A stretch of 64,000 nt of DNA from assembly GCF_022539315.1 (NCBI RefSeq), contig NC_066343.1, forward strand, positions 37,428,649-37,492,648, given 5' to 3'. The position numbers and the translations under genes were made by a program. Origin of the DNA: Serinus canaria. Taxonomy: Eukaryota > Chordata > Aves > Passeriformes > Fringillidae. Numbering within the stretch: position 1 is the stretch's first letter; the number at the start of each line of letters is the position of its first letter. This document shows, one piece after another, positions 24,237 to 36,245 of this stretch. A model generated the notes under the pieces. That model saw only the letters and a program-made list of their open reading frames with translations. It did no database searches and had not been told where the DNA came from.

Positions 24237-24516
24237 GCTTGACTTCACACTCTATGCTGAAGTCCAAGCAGACAGTGCCCAACGTCCCTCTCATCCACCA
24301 AGTGGGCCACCTTGTCTTAGAAGGGGATCATGTTGGTCAAGCAGGACCTGCCTCTCATAAACCCTTGCTGGCTAGGCCTGGTACCCTTGCTGTCCTGCAT
24401 GTGCCATGTGATGGGACTCCAGAAAATCTGCTCCATGACCTTCCCCAGCAGCAAGATCAAGCTGACAGGCATGCAGTGCCCTGAGTGCTTCTCCCAACGC
24501 TTCTTGCAGTTGGGCT
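24237..24516 (-). mobile_element. CR1 LINE internal fragment, antisense
   Basis: The reversed CR1 reverse-transcriptase region is readable: AAGTGGGCCACCTTGTCTTA, then GGTCAAGCAGGACCTGCCTC and TCATAAACCCTTGCTGGCTA. It continues through TGCATGTGCCATGTGATGG to CTGCTCCATGACCTTCCCCA and GCTGACAGGCATGCAGT. No 3' end is present, so this is a detached internal piece. The plus-strand open frames over it (up to 107 codons) are the CR1 antisense strand. Confidence 0.85.
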
Positions 24517-26296
24517 AACTTCAAAAAAATTCAAATGCTTAAGGTGCAGGAACCAAACTTTGAAAAGTGTTTTCCAATCACATTGCAAACCTGTATCTTA
24601 CAATAAGTTTTTTCTAACCTTTGAGTAATATAAACCATTTCAGTGAATTTGGATGAAGATAGAGGTTATGATCTTACTTTGGGGTTTGTTTGGGGTTTTT
24701 TACCTTATCTTCCCTTTCACTTGTTTTCCTTCTGAAACAAGAAATACAAGAAATCACTTTCTGGTACTGGAAACCACAAGGCTGATGAGTGTATACCTAT
24801 TTATATTTAATGATTCATAAAATTATTTATGTCCAAACATCCTACAGATGGAGCTATAATGCAGTTTGTAAGGGCCTGATTACTTTTAGAGAAAGAAAAG
24901 GGATGGCATCTTCACAAATGGGCTTCTTGTTTAGACATCTTATATTGTGTTTCCAGTTTACTTGTCTTTTTGGAGTATTTTTTAGAAAAGGTTAATTTTA
25001 AAGGTACTGATCTGCTAGGTTGAGTTTTATATAAAATAACCCCAAACTTCTGAGATTAAAGATTCATTTTTTAACTATTTAATTATAATAGATTTAGCTT
25101 ATTCCTTCTTTAAATCCTTTCTCCAACATGGCAGTTAATATAGAAGGGAAAAATCATGAAGAGGATATTTGAAGAAAACAATGTTTTCTTGCTGTATCAT
25201 TCTACTCTCGTTGCATGCTTTTTGCCATTTTGCCTTTGCTGTTATCTACAGTAATGTAGACTTTTGGAACCAAAGCTTCTTCCTCTATACGTGGGGTTAC
25301 ATGGTTAACATTCCTCAGCCTTTGTTTCAGAAAAAAGATGAATTGCTGCAATTTGATTTTTCATGGGGTCGTCCTGGGAGTTAGAGAGACATCTTAAACT
25401 GTGTATTTCAGACTCTTCAGACACCTTCTCCCTAAGTATTCTTGTTTTCGGATCTTCCATTGTGCCACTTAAGTAGCAAATAGAGAGTAAGGAATGGCCT
25501 TGTCCCCTATGAAATGGCTGGAGTAGGGGACAGTATATTCCCGACAAATCTTTGTCATGTGTATGTATAAATAAAATATTTTAAATATTTAATAAGGTTA
25601 ACAGAATTAACTGCATTAGCAGATTTTGACTAGGGATAATTCTTCACTCAAAACTGGACAGAACCAACAATACCTTTTCTCTGAAATATCTGCAGTTTGA
25701 GGGAGTTTGGAACTGACTGGAGGCTGAAAGATTTGATGGTTGTATTCCATTGCACACTGTATGAGAGCAATAGCAAAGGCCATGACAAATCAATGGTCTA
25801 ATCTTACAGCATACACTGACAAGCTGCTCTTTAGTAGTGGTCTTTTCCCCTCCAAAATACATTTTTGCTCCCTGCAGTGTTTTCCTTTGCTTGTATCTAA
25901 GAAATACATAAAGCTCTAGCCCTACAAGAATACAATCCAGCCACGAGAACTGTGGCATGTGGGGGCTTCTGTTCATATTTTCATCATGAGAAGTAGGTTG
26001 AAGATGGAAGACATTTTCTGTCTGCAAAGGGTATTTTACTTCAAACATAGCTTCTGGAATTTCAGAAGAATGAGAATGAGGTGGTTGTGCAGTGTGTGTG
26101 TCATAAAATTATTCTTGTCTTTTATTAAATGTCACACATTTATAGCTCCAGGCTCCTTGATGATACACTGGGACTTCTTGGTCTTGTACAGTCCTACATC
26201 AGCCACACCCGAAGACATAGCAAGTGGATTCTCAAGACTAGGTTGAGATGAGGTGTTCCTCAGGCCTCAAAAAAAGCACTGCATCCTGACACAGTG
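24517..26296. other. Non-coding stretch, nothing recognised
   Basis: AT-rich sequence with scattered short open frames, none convincing. Confidence 0.55.
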
Positions 26297-26382
26297 CTAT
26301 ATGCCAAACCTTTTGGCATATCTTTTGGCATGCCTAAGAAGGTAAGCATGCCAAAAGGTATGCCAAAAAGTTTGGCGTATAG
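26297..26382. repeat. Long imperfect inverted repeat (37-bp arms)
   Basis: Arms 26297-26333 and 26346-26382 pair over 37 bases with three mismatches, around a 12-base loop (CTAAGAAGGTAA). The motif TGCCAAA(A) and its complement occur repeatedly inside each arm, so each arm can also fold on itself. Transcribed on either strand it would form a stable hairpin of about pre-miRNA size. Confidence 0.85.
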
Positions 26383-29094
26383 CCTCCTTTTACTTACTGT
26401 TGGCTTTTATTAGCAAGTAGCCTTTTTTCCATTTATTCATCATATGCAAAATACAAGCATAAAAATCCTCTGCCAGAGGCCCTGGGAGTCCATTTTGGGA
26501 GACTGATAATTTTGCCTAAAACGTAAGGGCTAAGGATTGGAGAGGAGATTCTCACTGGTTAAGAACATAGGCAAAGGGCCTCCAGAATACCAGGGACAAT
26601 TTCTGTTGGAGTTTACGGTCCATAGTCATGGTAATGTTAGGCTGCAGTCCCCATATTTTGTTTTATGGTTAATGTTTGTCTTGCTGGAAAATATGATCTA
26701 TTTGTGACCCATATCTATTCATCTGGCACCCTTCAAAGAATGACAATGCTCCTTGTCTGGTGAGGTAGACCTCCAAAGTGTTCAGTGTGACTAAAAGTAA
26801 CAAAAATTATTCTCAGTGGGTCATATATGAACAAATTGGGTGGTTTGTGCCTATTAGTTTTGTGCTCATGGAGGTAAACTCAGAAATATTACGCAATGTA
26901 GAAATAAATTTGCAAAATAAGCTCTTCAAGGAGTGAATCATAAAAATCTGAATCCTAAGTTTGAAAAAAAAATTTTTTTCATAAAAATCTGAATCCAAAT
27001 CATTGATTGAGAGGTTCAACTCACAGTTATTACTTTGTATAATGATGAGTTTAGTAATCTCTAGTACTAAGAAAAACCTTGTTTTGTATATTCCATTCTA
27101 TTATCATGAGTTAAGCCAGTTTTTCTTTTGAGACTATACTTGTGGCCAGCACTAGTGAGATTTCTCTGACAGATATTATCAAAAGTATAAATCAAATACA
27201 ATTTAATGATAAGAAGAAAATGGAAATTTCCTTCTTGAAAGGCAGATTGTGTCAAAAATGCAGCCTTTTCTATTTAAATAATGCTAAAATTTTATCCTCC
27301 AGTGACATCCTCCTAATGTGAAACTGAGGGCACTTTCAAAAATTGATCTCCCAGCTAAACTGAAAAGAAGGTTTGTGATGCAACTGAGATGCTGTCTTTA
27401 GAGTTCCATGTATTTGAGGAATTAAGGAATACTTTTTTTTTTTTTTTCTGTTACAGAACTTATTGAATATGATGATGGAAACACACTGCCTGCCTTTCCT
27501 TCCCCTGGCTGCCTGAGGCATTGTCATTTATCATTTCAGAGTTGCACCTTTCAAGCTCATAGGAAATCCTTACAGTTCATATATTAATACCTGCAGGAAA
27601 TGCATTAGCAGCAGATTGCATGTGGCTTCTGTGTATTTTGTACACTTCCTCTTGCTTTGTTTGGGGACAAGGGCTACAGCCTTTATAAGGATTCTGACAG
27701 TGCTATATGAGTAGTCTCTTATGGGCACTCCTTGTGAAGTCTACACTATGTATAAACTAAATGGAAAGGTGAGTGCTCTGTAAAAGCACACTGTCACAAA
27801 ACCAAAGTCAGAATACAGAGCAGGATGTGCTATGCCATATTCAGCTCCAAAGATTAATTAGTTCCCTGCTTGCTGACACCGCTAAAGCCTAGCACATCCT
27901 TTGTCCCAGCAATCTACTGAAAAATTTGTTCAGTCTTTATCTAGACAGAGCTAAAATTACTTCTATAGTAATTTATTTATTTTACCACAGTCTAACTATT
28001 ATTTTAGCCAATTCTAACCACTGTAGTTTTCTGTGTCTCAGTTTGCATCTTGTTCCCTAAAGTATATGGTCTAACAACCGCATCTCTATGCATAATTGGT
28101 CCCGGACTGGAAGGTTTGAAGTTAGTCTGTGGTATTAAAATACAAAATTAAAAGCAGCCTGAGAAGGTCTGGTAATTGATAACATTTGTTATCAGCATTG
28201 TTCCTCTTCCTTACTGTTTCCTTAGTTACTGAGAAGGATTTTTATCTGAAGTTTATTGGAAGTCAAAGGCTGTGCTCTACTGATCTCAGTTAGACATGTT
28301 TCCTTGTTGGGCTCTAGACCTTAAAATTATACACAGTACTGCCTTTGCTGTAGAAGTTTATAAAGGTATGCATTCAGGAATTACAAATCAAGATTTGTTT
28401 TCAGATTTAAAGTTCAGTCATACAGTTTGTTTCTGAATCAGATAACCCATCTTTCATATTGAGTCCCACATAGCTTCCAGAAGAATCCAACTCAGCAGGC
28501 CAAAAGAAATCACTCTACACTTGCTTGATATTCAACACCAACATCTGGGAGGGCAGCCTAGGTGTTGAGTGAGAGGAAATGGCAACACCCCATTTAGCTA
28601 GACTTCACCATCTGATCTTATGTCTCTTTTCTGCTTTTTGTCAAGTAAGTTCCTGGTTTTGGTTTGAAATATGTGCTCCCTTTCCTTAATAAACAATTCT
28701 CACTTGTAAGGTGGAATGCTGAAGCACAAGAAGGCTCAAGAAGAAAGCCTTCCTATCCTCAGTGCGTTTACATGGAGGGCATCCAAGTATAGGAAGATAA
28801 GGAGAAAAGGCTTGAAAGCAGTCTCTCAATGGATCCATAAGACATTAGTCTTGTAAAAAATACTAGATGATAAATAAAACGTGAAAATGGGCAGAAAGGA
28901 AAAGTGGGAGCTTAAAAAACTTTATCTGGAACAGAAAGTACATGCAGTGAAAGATGGAGAGTTTGCTCAGACGTGAATGTTCCCTCCATCTTATTCTGCT
29001 TTTAAGTCTGATAAAGAAATAAAAGAAAGATATTTTTGTATTAACTGTATTTTAAACCAGCAGCCTGCAAAGACGGGGGGGGGAAAAAGTTGAT
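26383..29094. other. Non-coding stretch, nothing recognised
   Basis: AT-rich; a 15-base T run near 27432 is the only simple repeat noted. Confidence 0.55.
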
Positions 29095-29175
29095 ACTTGT
29101 ATAACTCAAGTCTGGTATCCATTTTTTAATTTTTTTTAAATTAAAAAATGGATACTAGACTTGAGTTATACAAGT
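29095..29175. repeat. Near-perfect palindrome (36-bp arms)
   Basis: Arms 29095-29130 (starting ACTTGTATAACTCAAG) and 29140-29175 (ending CTTGAGTTATACAAGT) are reverse complements at 35 of 36 positions, with a 9-base T/A spacer. This is the strongest inverted repeat in the window. Confidence 0.9.
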
Positions 29176-30713
29176 TATACAGCCTCTTGGCAGGGCTGTA
29201 ATTTTCATTTCAGCATGTTCTTCTGACATTTTCTTCAGGAGAATCTTGCACATTTTCAATATTTACAGTTTTTAGACTGTCATCAAAAACTTTGGCTTTT
29301 TTTTAATAGTAACTGAACATGCTGAAATATAGTCTCCTTGAAAAGATGTGGGGTTTTTACTCTGAAAAAATGACACAGAACTTTAATAATGACAGAATAA
29401 AATCACTGGATTATTTTTACGTAAACATTTTGTGAACACATTTACTATCTGTGAAAACAAAATTTACATTGATTTTATATAACGTATGTTAAACATACAT
29501 GCAAACTTACCTACACCTTAATAGATACTTATGAATGATGCTCTTAATATAGGATAACATTGTCAAAAGCACTGCTATGGACTCCAAAGACTATGGCTTA
29601 AATGCCATTTGTATTTATCTCCAGTTCTAATAGTTTTAAAACATCATTTTTAATCCATACTTACTCATTAATTCTGGAGAAGAGTTTGATTCAGTTTCAT
29701 TATATTCATTTGTGGTATAATCCTATCACATATGTGCTGCAAAGATGGCACTGTTAGCCACAGAAAGCTTAGGAGGCTGAAGACAAGATCTGCTTCCAGG
29801 AAGGATTCACAAGTGATAAAAAGAAAGCATAAACTTGGGTTATTTTGACATGCCACTTTTCAGAACCTCTCCTTGAAACACAGAAGATAGAACCTTCTTC
29901 TGAGAAATCCATTCAATACAATATATAAACATCAGATCACAGAAAGCAGATTTCATATGTCTGTCTTTCCTTGGTTGTGCTTAGAACTTTGCTGCTATAA
30001 CTGTATAGGTCAGGAAGTCTGCGTTGCATCCAGCTAATTAAATTGAGTAAAATATTCAGAAGTTATGAGATAATGATCCTCTTGACTGAATTTTGGCCGA
30101 AAAACCATAGTACCCATGACAGCTCTTGCAAAAATAAAAATAAAATATGATCGGTGCTTTATTGTAGCTGGTCTTAGTGTCCTGTGTCAGTCTTGTTTGA
30201 AAAGTGGTGTCTGCAATGGCACAATATTAGCAGTATAGACAAAGGATGTGGTCAGTATTAATTGTAATAGGGAATGGTTCAAGTACTGATGTGGAGCTGC
30301 TTTAATATGTACAAAGCCATTCTTTGGCTAAGAATACCCCAAGAATATAATTAATTTTAAAAGTCTGTTTGATTTTTTTTAATTTTTAATATGGATTCAC
30401 AGAATACTTTTAAAAAAGCTATTTTGTAATCAGATCTGATTTGTGATACACTGTGATTCACAATTGCATCATATATACAAAGCAGCCATCCAGAACCTGA
30501 GGGTCATTATTTAAACCTCTGTCCATGTTCTGTATCATTTGAAAGATGTATGTGTTGTGTGGAAGTAGGGTAACTTGGCAAAAATGTTGAATAGTAATGT
30601 TTCTGACTTCTCAGATCTTGCTCTGACAATTTCAGATTTTTCTTGCTACTGTACCAGTCATCACTGAGTTGTCCACCAATCAGAACAAGTATATGAGGCA
30701 TTCAGCTGCATTT
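29176..30713. other. Non-coding stretch, nothing recognised
   Basis: AT-rich sequence without recognisable genes or repeats. Confidence 0.55.
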
Positions 30714-30876
30714 AAGAATAAGAATAAGAATAAGAATAAGAATAAGAATAAGAATAAGAATAAGAATAAGAATAAGAATAAGATAAGATAAGAATAAGAA
30801 TAAGAATAAGAATAAGATAAGAATACGATAAGAATAAGAATAAGAATAGAATAAGAATAAGAATAAGAATAAGAAT
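30714..30876. repeat. (AAGAAT)n hexanucleotide microsatellite
   Basis: About 163 bp of AAGAAT units with several 1-base-shortened units (AAGAT) and single substitutions. The 93-codon open frame on the minus strand is produced by this repeat and is not a gene. Confidence 0.97.
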
Positions 30877-33014
30877 GTCGTAATCAGTGATATAATCGTA
30901 TGATCTGCAATGGAGCCAGCACAGCCCATAAATAGTAAGTCTTTAATCAAGCAGCAAAATAAACAAACAAAGTATCTATACAATGGAGTGGGGGTTTTTT
31001 TTGTTTTTTTTCCCCAGCATACATTTAAATTGTATATGGAGTACTGACAACCTAAAGCACTGCTTTATGCAATAAACATTGATAGTAAAACTTGAGCTTT
31101 TAGGGCAAATCAGCACAGTGGTGTCGACAAATGCCAACAAATGGGCCTTACTGTGCAGTGGAACTGATGTATGAAATTTTATTCTGCCAGAGTCTGGCAT
31201 ATAGATACAGTTTCATTCACCACTTTTTTGTGTTTGTTCTAATTTATGGTAGGATTGGAACAACAATCACAATATCAGGAAAAGCTTACTAGACTGTTGC
31301 CTTGGAACCCATCCTCTTACCTCTTAGAGCATTCCTGTCTGTATCCCAGCTAACACCAGGATGACAGCTGCTTGGTCTAATTACTGCCACAAATTTATCC
31401 TTGCCCTTTCCTTGGTAAAATTAAATATTTGGAATGCCTATACCTCTATCTTTTCTTGCACATTCCTCCAATATATTTATATATATGATAGGTATAGACA
31501 CTTAAAGATGCTTTTAGAAATTATTTGCTTCAAAATGTGTGGAGCACACGACATATGATGACACAGTCTTCATTTTAATCTCTGGTAGAAACATCTTTCT
31601 CTTGTAGAAAAAATGGTATCATTTTTTCTACAAGAGAAAATGGTATCAATGAGTTGGGCATTCCAAGTTTCAGACAACTCTATCAGGATTTGTCAGAATT
31701 ACATGGCCATAATTGACATTGGACCAGCTTAAACCAATACTGAGATTCTTTGGAAATTGAAAGGGAGAAGCCTAGCACTGGGGTTCGGTTTTGCTTGGTT
31801 TCAGGTTTTTTGCTTTGAGATGGGAGGAAAAGATGGGGGTTTTAATCTGCTACTGTGGTTGTAAAAGCATTGGCTGAGTGCCGAAAACTGAGCAAGATTG
31901 CTTCCAGTGGAAAGGTTGATAGGAGATGATTACATGTTTAGCTGCCAAAAACCAAGTTAGGCTTGCCTAAACCTGGGCAGAATAGAGGCATTTGTAGAGT
32001 CTATCTGCAATGAAGAGTCTAATGCAAGTCTGGGTCTAAAAGTAGTGGAAGAATGTGGGAGTTTAGGCCTATTTTGGACTCAGAGTATCCAAGAAGGGAC
32101 AGGCCTTTATGATCCTGTAAGAGATACAGAGGTCTGACGGGTCAAGAAGAAAAAAGGCTTTCACCTGGCAGTGACCTGCCAAGAGTTGAGAGTACAGAAA
32201 AAACTTTTGCAATCTTCATAGACATTTTAGAGTGCTGTACATACCTATCCCAGCTGTGGGTGGGTGACATTTAATGAGAAGAAATGATTTAATTTTTCTT
32301 TTCACTATATAGTTGTAGTAAACACAGAAAACATCTAAACCTTGGGTTAAGAAATATGCTATGTCTGTCCTGTATATGCTATGTATGCGTCCATATACTC
32401 AAATACAGATTCCCAAATTCATGATTCTTTAAAAACTCTAGAATTTTTACTTATTTGATTATCCAACAAGAAGGGTAAAATACACTTCTGTGACTGTTAG
32501 CACTAAAATCTTTCCCATCTATTAAAAGAATAGTAAATACCAAGATATTTTTTCAAAACTTCAGAGAAGTTAAATTTTCTGCCGCTAACTAAATATAGAA
32601 TGGAAATATTTACCCTTTATATTGATCAAGAATGGTGACTTGTCCTGAGTATTCAGTTTAATTTTTAGGTGTTTAATAACTATTAAGTGTAGTGTTTCAG
32701 TAATGTTCCTAGTGGATAATGCTATAATAGATTGCCAACACATCATCCTTGCGACCAATCTCCTGCCACTATGTGAACTCTGTATTTCACCTGTGTTGGA
32801 GAGTAATGTTAATGGATTGAATTTGCTGCCATTATACATGTTCTGCCTTTCTCCAAGGCAGTGGTACCTGTTCCCTGGTGTGTCTCTAAGAGACAACTGT
32901 CTCTCATCCTCTTCAAGAGGATTATATTGCCTAAAAGCCCTTTATGTCTCCACAGTAGGAGACCTAAGGTTTTGAGAGTAAAGGCCATTTGAAACTAAGC
33001 TGCTATTTCAAAAA
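30877..33014. other. Non-coding stretch with one perfect hairpin
   Basis: No gene recognised. Contains the 20-bp-arm inverted repeat at 31596-31639. Confidence 0.55.
31596..31639. repeat. Perfect 20-bp inverted repeat, 4-base loop
   Basis: Arms 31596-31615 (TTTCTCTTGTAGAAAAAATG) and 31620-31639 are exact reverse complements separated by GTAT. The block AAAATGGTATCA recurs immediately after the second arm, so inverted and direct repetition are combined. Confidence 0.9.
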
Positions 33015-33175
33015 TGTTAAGGTGAGGCACTGGAAAATGTTGTGGGTGCCCCATACCTGAAAGTGTTTAAGGCCAGGTTGAATAGAGCTCTGAGGAAGGG
33101 CTATATTATCTAAGATCTTCTATATGATCTTCTCTTTAAGGTTCCTTCCAATTCAAACCATTGTATGATTCTATG
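33015..33175 (+). mobile_element. CR1 3'-end fragment
   Basis: GGTGAGGCACTGGAAAATGT, GTTTAAGGCCAGGTTGAATA and AAGGTTCCTTCCAATTCAAA match the final part of CR1. It ends in the terminal ATTGTATGATTCTATG. Confidence 0.9.
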
Positions 33176-35059
33176 CTCTGACACAGCCAAGGACTGCAAT
33201 TTGATTCACTTTGCATACAAAAGTGGCAGGGAAGTCAATCTTAGTTGCGCAGTTAACACTTGAAGTAAAGCCAAAAGCATATCTAAAAAATGTAAATGCA
33301 CGGGTAATGACATCTAAAAATAAGATGCATGTTGGGTGGTAATTTAGACTCCCAGCATGATGTCTTATGATTATTTTTAGTATTTATACAAAAATTAGTT
33401 GGCCATCTTCAACAAGTTTTAATAATGTCAGAAACATAAACCATGCCTAATGAAAAATGAAGAAGATATGTGCTATAAAAATATTAAGATCTGGTAAGAA
33501 GCAAAGTGCATTTTGTACTGTATATAAAATTTTGTGTGTGTTTTAAACAGCAATGAAAATACAAGTCATATTTTTAAACTAAAGTTACTTATCCTTTTTC
33601 TGTGACTAGTATTTACATTGTTTAGAGAGTGGATATGAAACACAGAAGAAACAAATATTATAATGACCATGCATATATGAAGTTTCTGCATTTTAAAAGC
33701 TGAATCTTTAATTATAAGAAGTATAAGATTTTTAAGGAGAGGATAAAATGTTTTATATTTTGACTTTGTTGCTAAGTAGTGATAAGGCTATAGTGAAATG
33801 AATGTTTATGTAAGTCCATTGGAGACAACAGGAACTATTTCGTACTGCCAAGAATTTTGTAAATAGGTCTTCTCAATCCTGGCAACAAATTCCAGAGGAG
33901 GTAACAGGAATAATGTGAATGGAGACTAAATTATTGTCTGAGATTCACGTCATTCTATTAGGTACTAATCTAAATATCTGTTAACATTAAATGAGGCAGT
34001 CAAGCCTTCATTTTCATATCAACAAAGGGTTCTTAGTTCCAAATTAGTACCTAAAATTAAATTATCTGGGAATGTCTCTAAGAAAAGGTCATATTGACTT
34101 CGTTCAGTTTATCTGCCTCCAAAGGGAGGCAATTATAATGATCTGCATTATAGCTATGAAACTAAAATATTGCAAGTTGATTTTTTTTTTTGTATTTCTA
34201 AAGTGGGCTGAAGTCTTTTCACATTAGATATTATTATTCTATTAAAATCATACTTAGTTTTCTTCAGTTTATACAAACAAAATTTCTAACCTGGAAATCA
34301 ATACTCAACTTGCTTTCATTAACATAAAAGGTTTTTACACAGTTCCAAACTACTGGACATGTGTTCCCCTATTGCTGATGAGGGAGACCTTATAACTGAT
34401 GAGAGTTCAAATTGCAAGGACTTAAAATAAATCTGACATTGGTTTGTGCTATGATGAGAGGTTTTTCTGTCACAGACAATGTAAAGGTCATGTTAGGCTT
34501 TCTTTATTAGCAAAATAGCTCCTTTTGTATTAAACGTTCAAAAAAAATGAAAGTCAAGGTTGACTGTAACTTCATACAAAAGAAACTTAGCCATGTTTGG
34601 AAATCTCTAACTGAACATCCAATTCTATTTTAAAGAGATTTTCCAAATTACAAGTTAAATGAGGCTAGACCTATTCTATCAAATATTCAACACATCATTA
34701 AAATATTGGAATGTTACTTGACAAATACAAAATTTTGGTTAATTGAGGCCTGAATAAATACTGCAGGATGTGGTTGTGTTTACAGGAGATAGATGGTTTT
34801 TTAATCACTTCATTTTTGCATGATAAAAGATGAAAGGAGAAAGAAAAAATCTGTGATAAACACCATGAAATCATAAAGGAAGGTGATTCAAGGAATACAT
34901 TTAAGATCATTCCAATTCCAGGTTTAATTTCAGTCTTGAAAGACCTCTTCTTTCTTGTCCTCTTCTATGCAGACAAATATGATTAAAAGGATTAATGCTC
35001 GTTTTAATATGTGTTATGGTATAATTTGTGCTTATGTAAAATATATATGAAATAAGTTG
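33176..35059. other. Non-coding stretch, nothing recognised
   Basis: AT-rich sequence with no convincing open frame or repeat. Confidence 0.55.
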
Positions 35060-35099
35060 TGCCTGTCTGAAAAATTCTTAGTCTTACACCATCAGCAGT

Positions 35100-35661
35100 T
35101 GTTGGGGAAAAGATTGCTTCGAAAAATTGCAAAACCACAGATGGCAGTGGAGAGAAAGACCTGATTAGCAAACTAAAAGACGTAAAAGATGTGGCTCCAT
35201 GTGGAGATGGGCCCTTTCCCGGGACAGTCCAGAAGACACCCAAGCGATGAATATTCAATAAGTATCTACAAGTATCTACGATCAAGATAGCCAGAGTCAT
35301 CAAGAACGTGCGTCCCAATGCCAGATTCGTAACTGGTAACTCAACATCAGTGTTCATCGCTTCCCAGAAACGGCTTTCTCCAGTCCAGAGAAAAGGAACC
35401 TACATGAATATATGAAGCCAGGAGAAGAATAGGAGAACCTCTGCCCCAGGCAGAAGAAACTGTATAAAACCAGCCTGAAGGAGACAGCATTTGTGAACAG
35501 AGGGGTCCGAAGCGGCAGAGCTCGGATCAGGGTTCACCCAGCGCCGATCCCGGGCTCGACGCTGTCCCTTTGATTGTGGCTATCGGAGACCCCATCTCAG
35601 TTGCTAAGTAAAAACCTATTTTATATTATTAATTTGGCTTTATCATTTATTACCTTTAACA
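35100..35661 (+). mobile_element. Solo LTR, plus orientation
   Basis: This block stands out from the AT-rich surroundings. Candidate termini are TGTTGGGG at 35100 and TTAACA at 35661. It carries a TATA box (TGTATAAAAC at 35461-35470), then a G/C-rich stretch (GAGCTCGG...CCGATCCCGGGCTCGACG) typical of the R/U5 of avian endogenous retroviruses. A T-rich end follows. No internal retroviral genes are attached and no target duplication was found. The left end could lie up to 40 bases further upstream. Confidence 0.65.
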
Positions 35662-36124
35662 CACGTGATTTTATATTTGTGACATGAAGTCATGTTTCTA
35701 ACACTGAGGAATTTTATCCTCTCCCCTTTTTTATGTGTGGAAAATCTGCAAACTGCTGGTTCAATACAAATAAAATCAGTATAGAGTCTTAGATACCCCA
35801 GGTTGCTGAAGGAGCAGCCTAAGGACTGGGTAGGGCTGTTCAGAAAAGGGGTGTGACTAGGATGTCCAACAGGGGTGTTACACAGGGTGATGCCAGCAGA
35901 GCTCTCATGAAACACAGTCACAACTCCTCCACAGTGATGAATTGCCTCCTCTGGCACAGGAGGAGTGGCTAATATCTGTAAGTGCAAATTACATCTCCCT
36001 GTGATAGCTTGTCTAAATATGAACATTTAATTGTAATTAAATGATTAATACATTCCCATCATTTTTGCTTTGTTTTGTTTTGCTGAATTCAACTCTCATA
36101 AAAGTTAATTGCACTGGGGAATTA
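35662..36124. other. Non-coding stretch, nothing recognised
   Basis: No recognisable gene; a 127-codon minus-strand open frame spans the LTR end and unique sequence and has no family resemblance. Confidence 0.5.
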
Positions 36125-36245
36125 AACATAGGACAATTTTGGTTGGAAGGGACTCTAATGATCATGTGGTTCCAATCCTCCCTGCCGCGAGACTCCTTTC
36201 ACTGAACCCCGTTGCTCAGAGTGCCATTCAACCTGGGCTTGAGCA
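36125..36245 (-). mobile_element. Short CR1 3'-end fragment, antisense
   Basis: TTTTGGTTGGAAGGGACTCT, GATCATGTGGTTCCAATCCT and CAACCTGGGCTTGA follow the reversed CR1 3' end. About 120 bp remain. Confidence 0.8.

Noticed and set aside
30714..30876. CRISPR-like regular repeat
   Set aside because: Uninterrupted hexanucleotide units with no spacers, in a vertebrate genome.
30702..30983. 93-codon minus-strand frame rich in Leu-Ile repeats (membrane-protein-like)
   Set aside because: It is the translation of the AAGAAT microsatellite.
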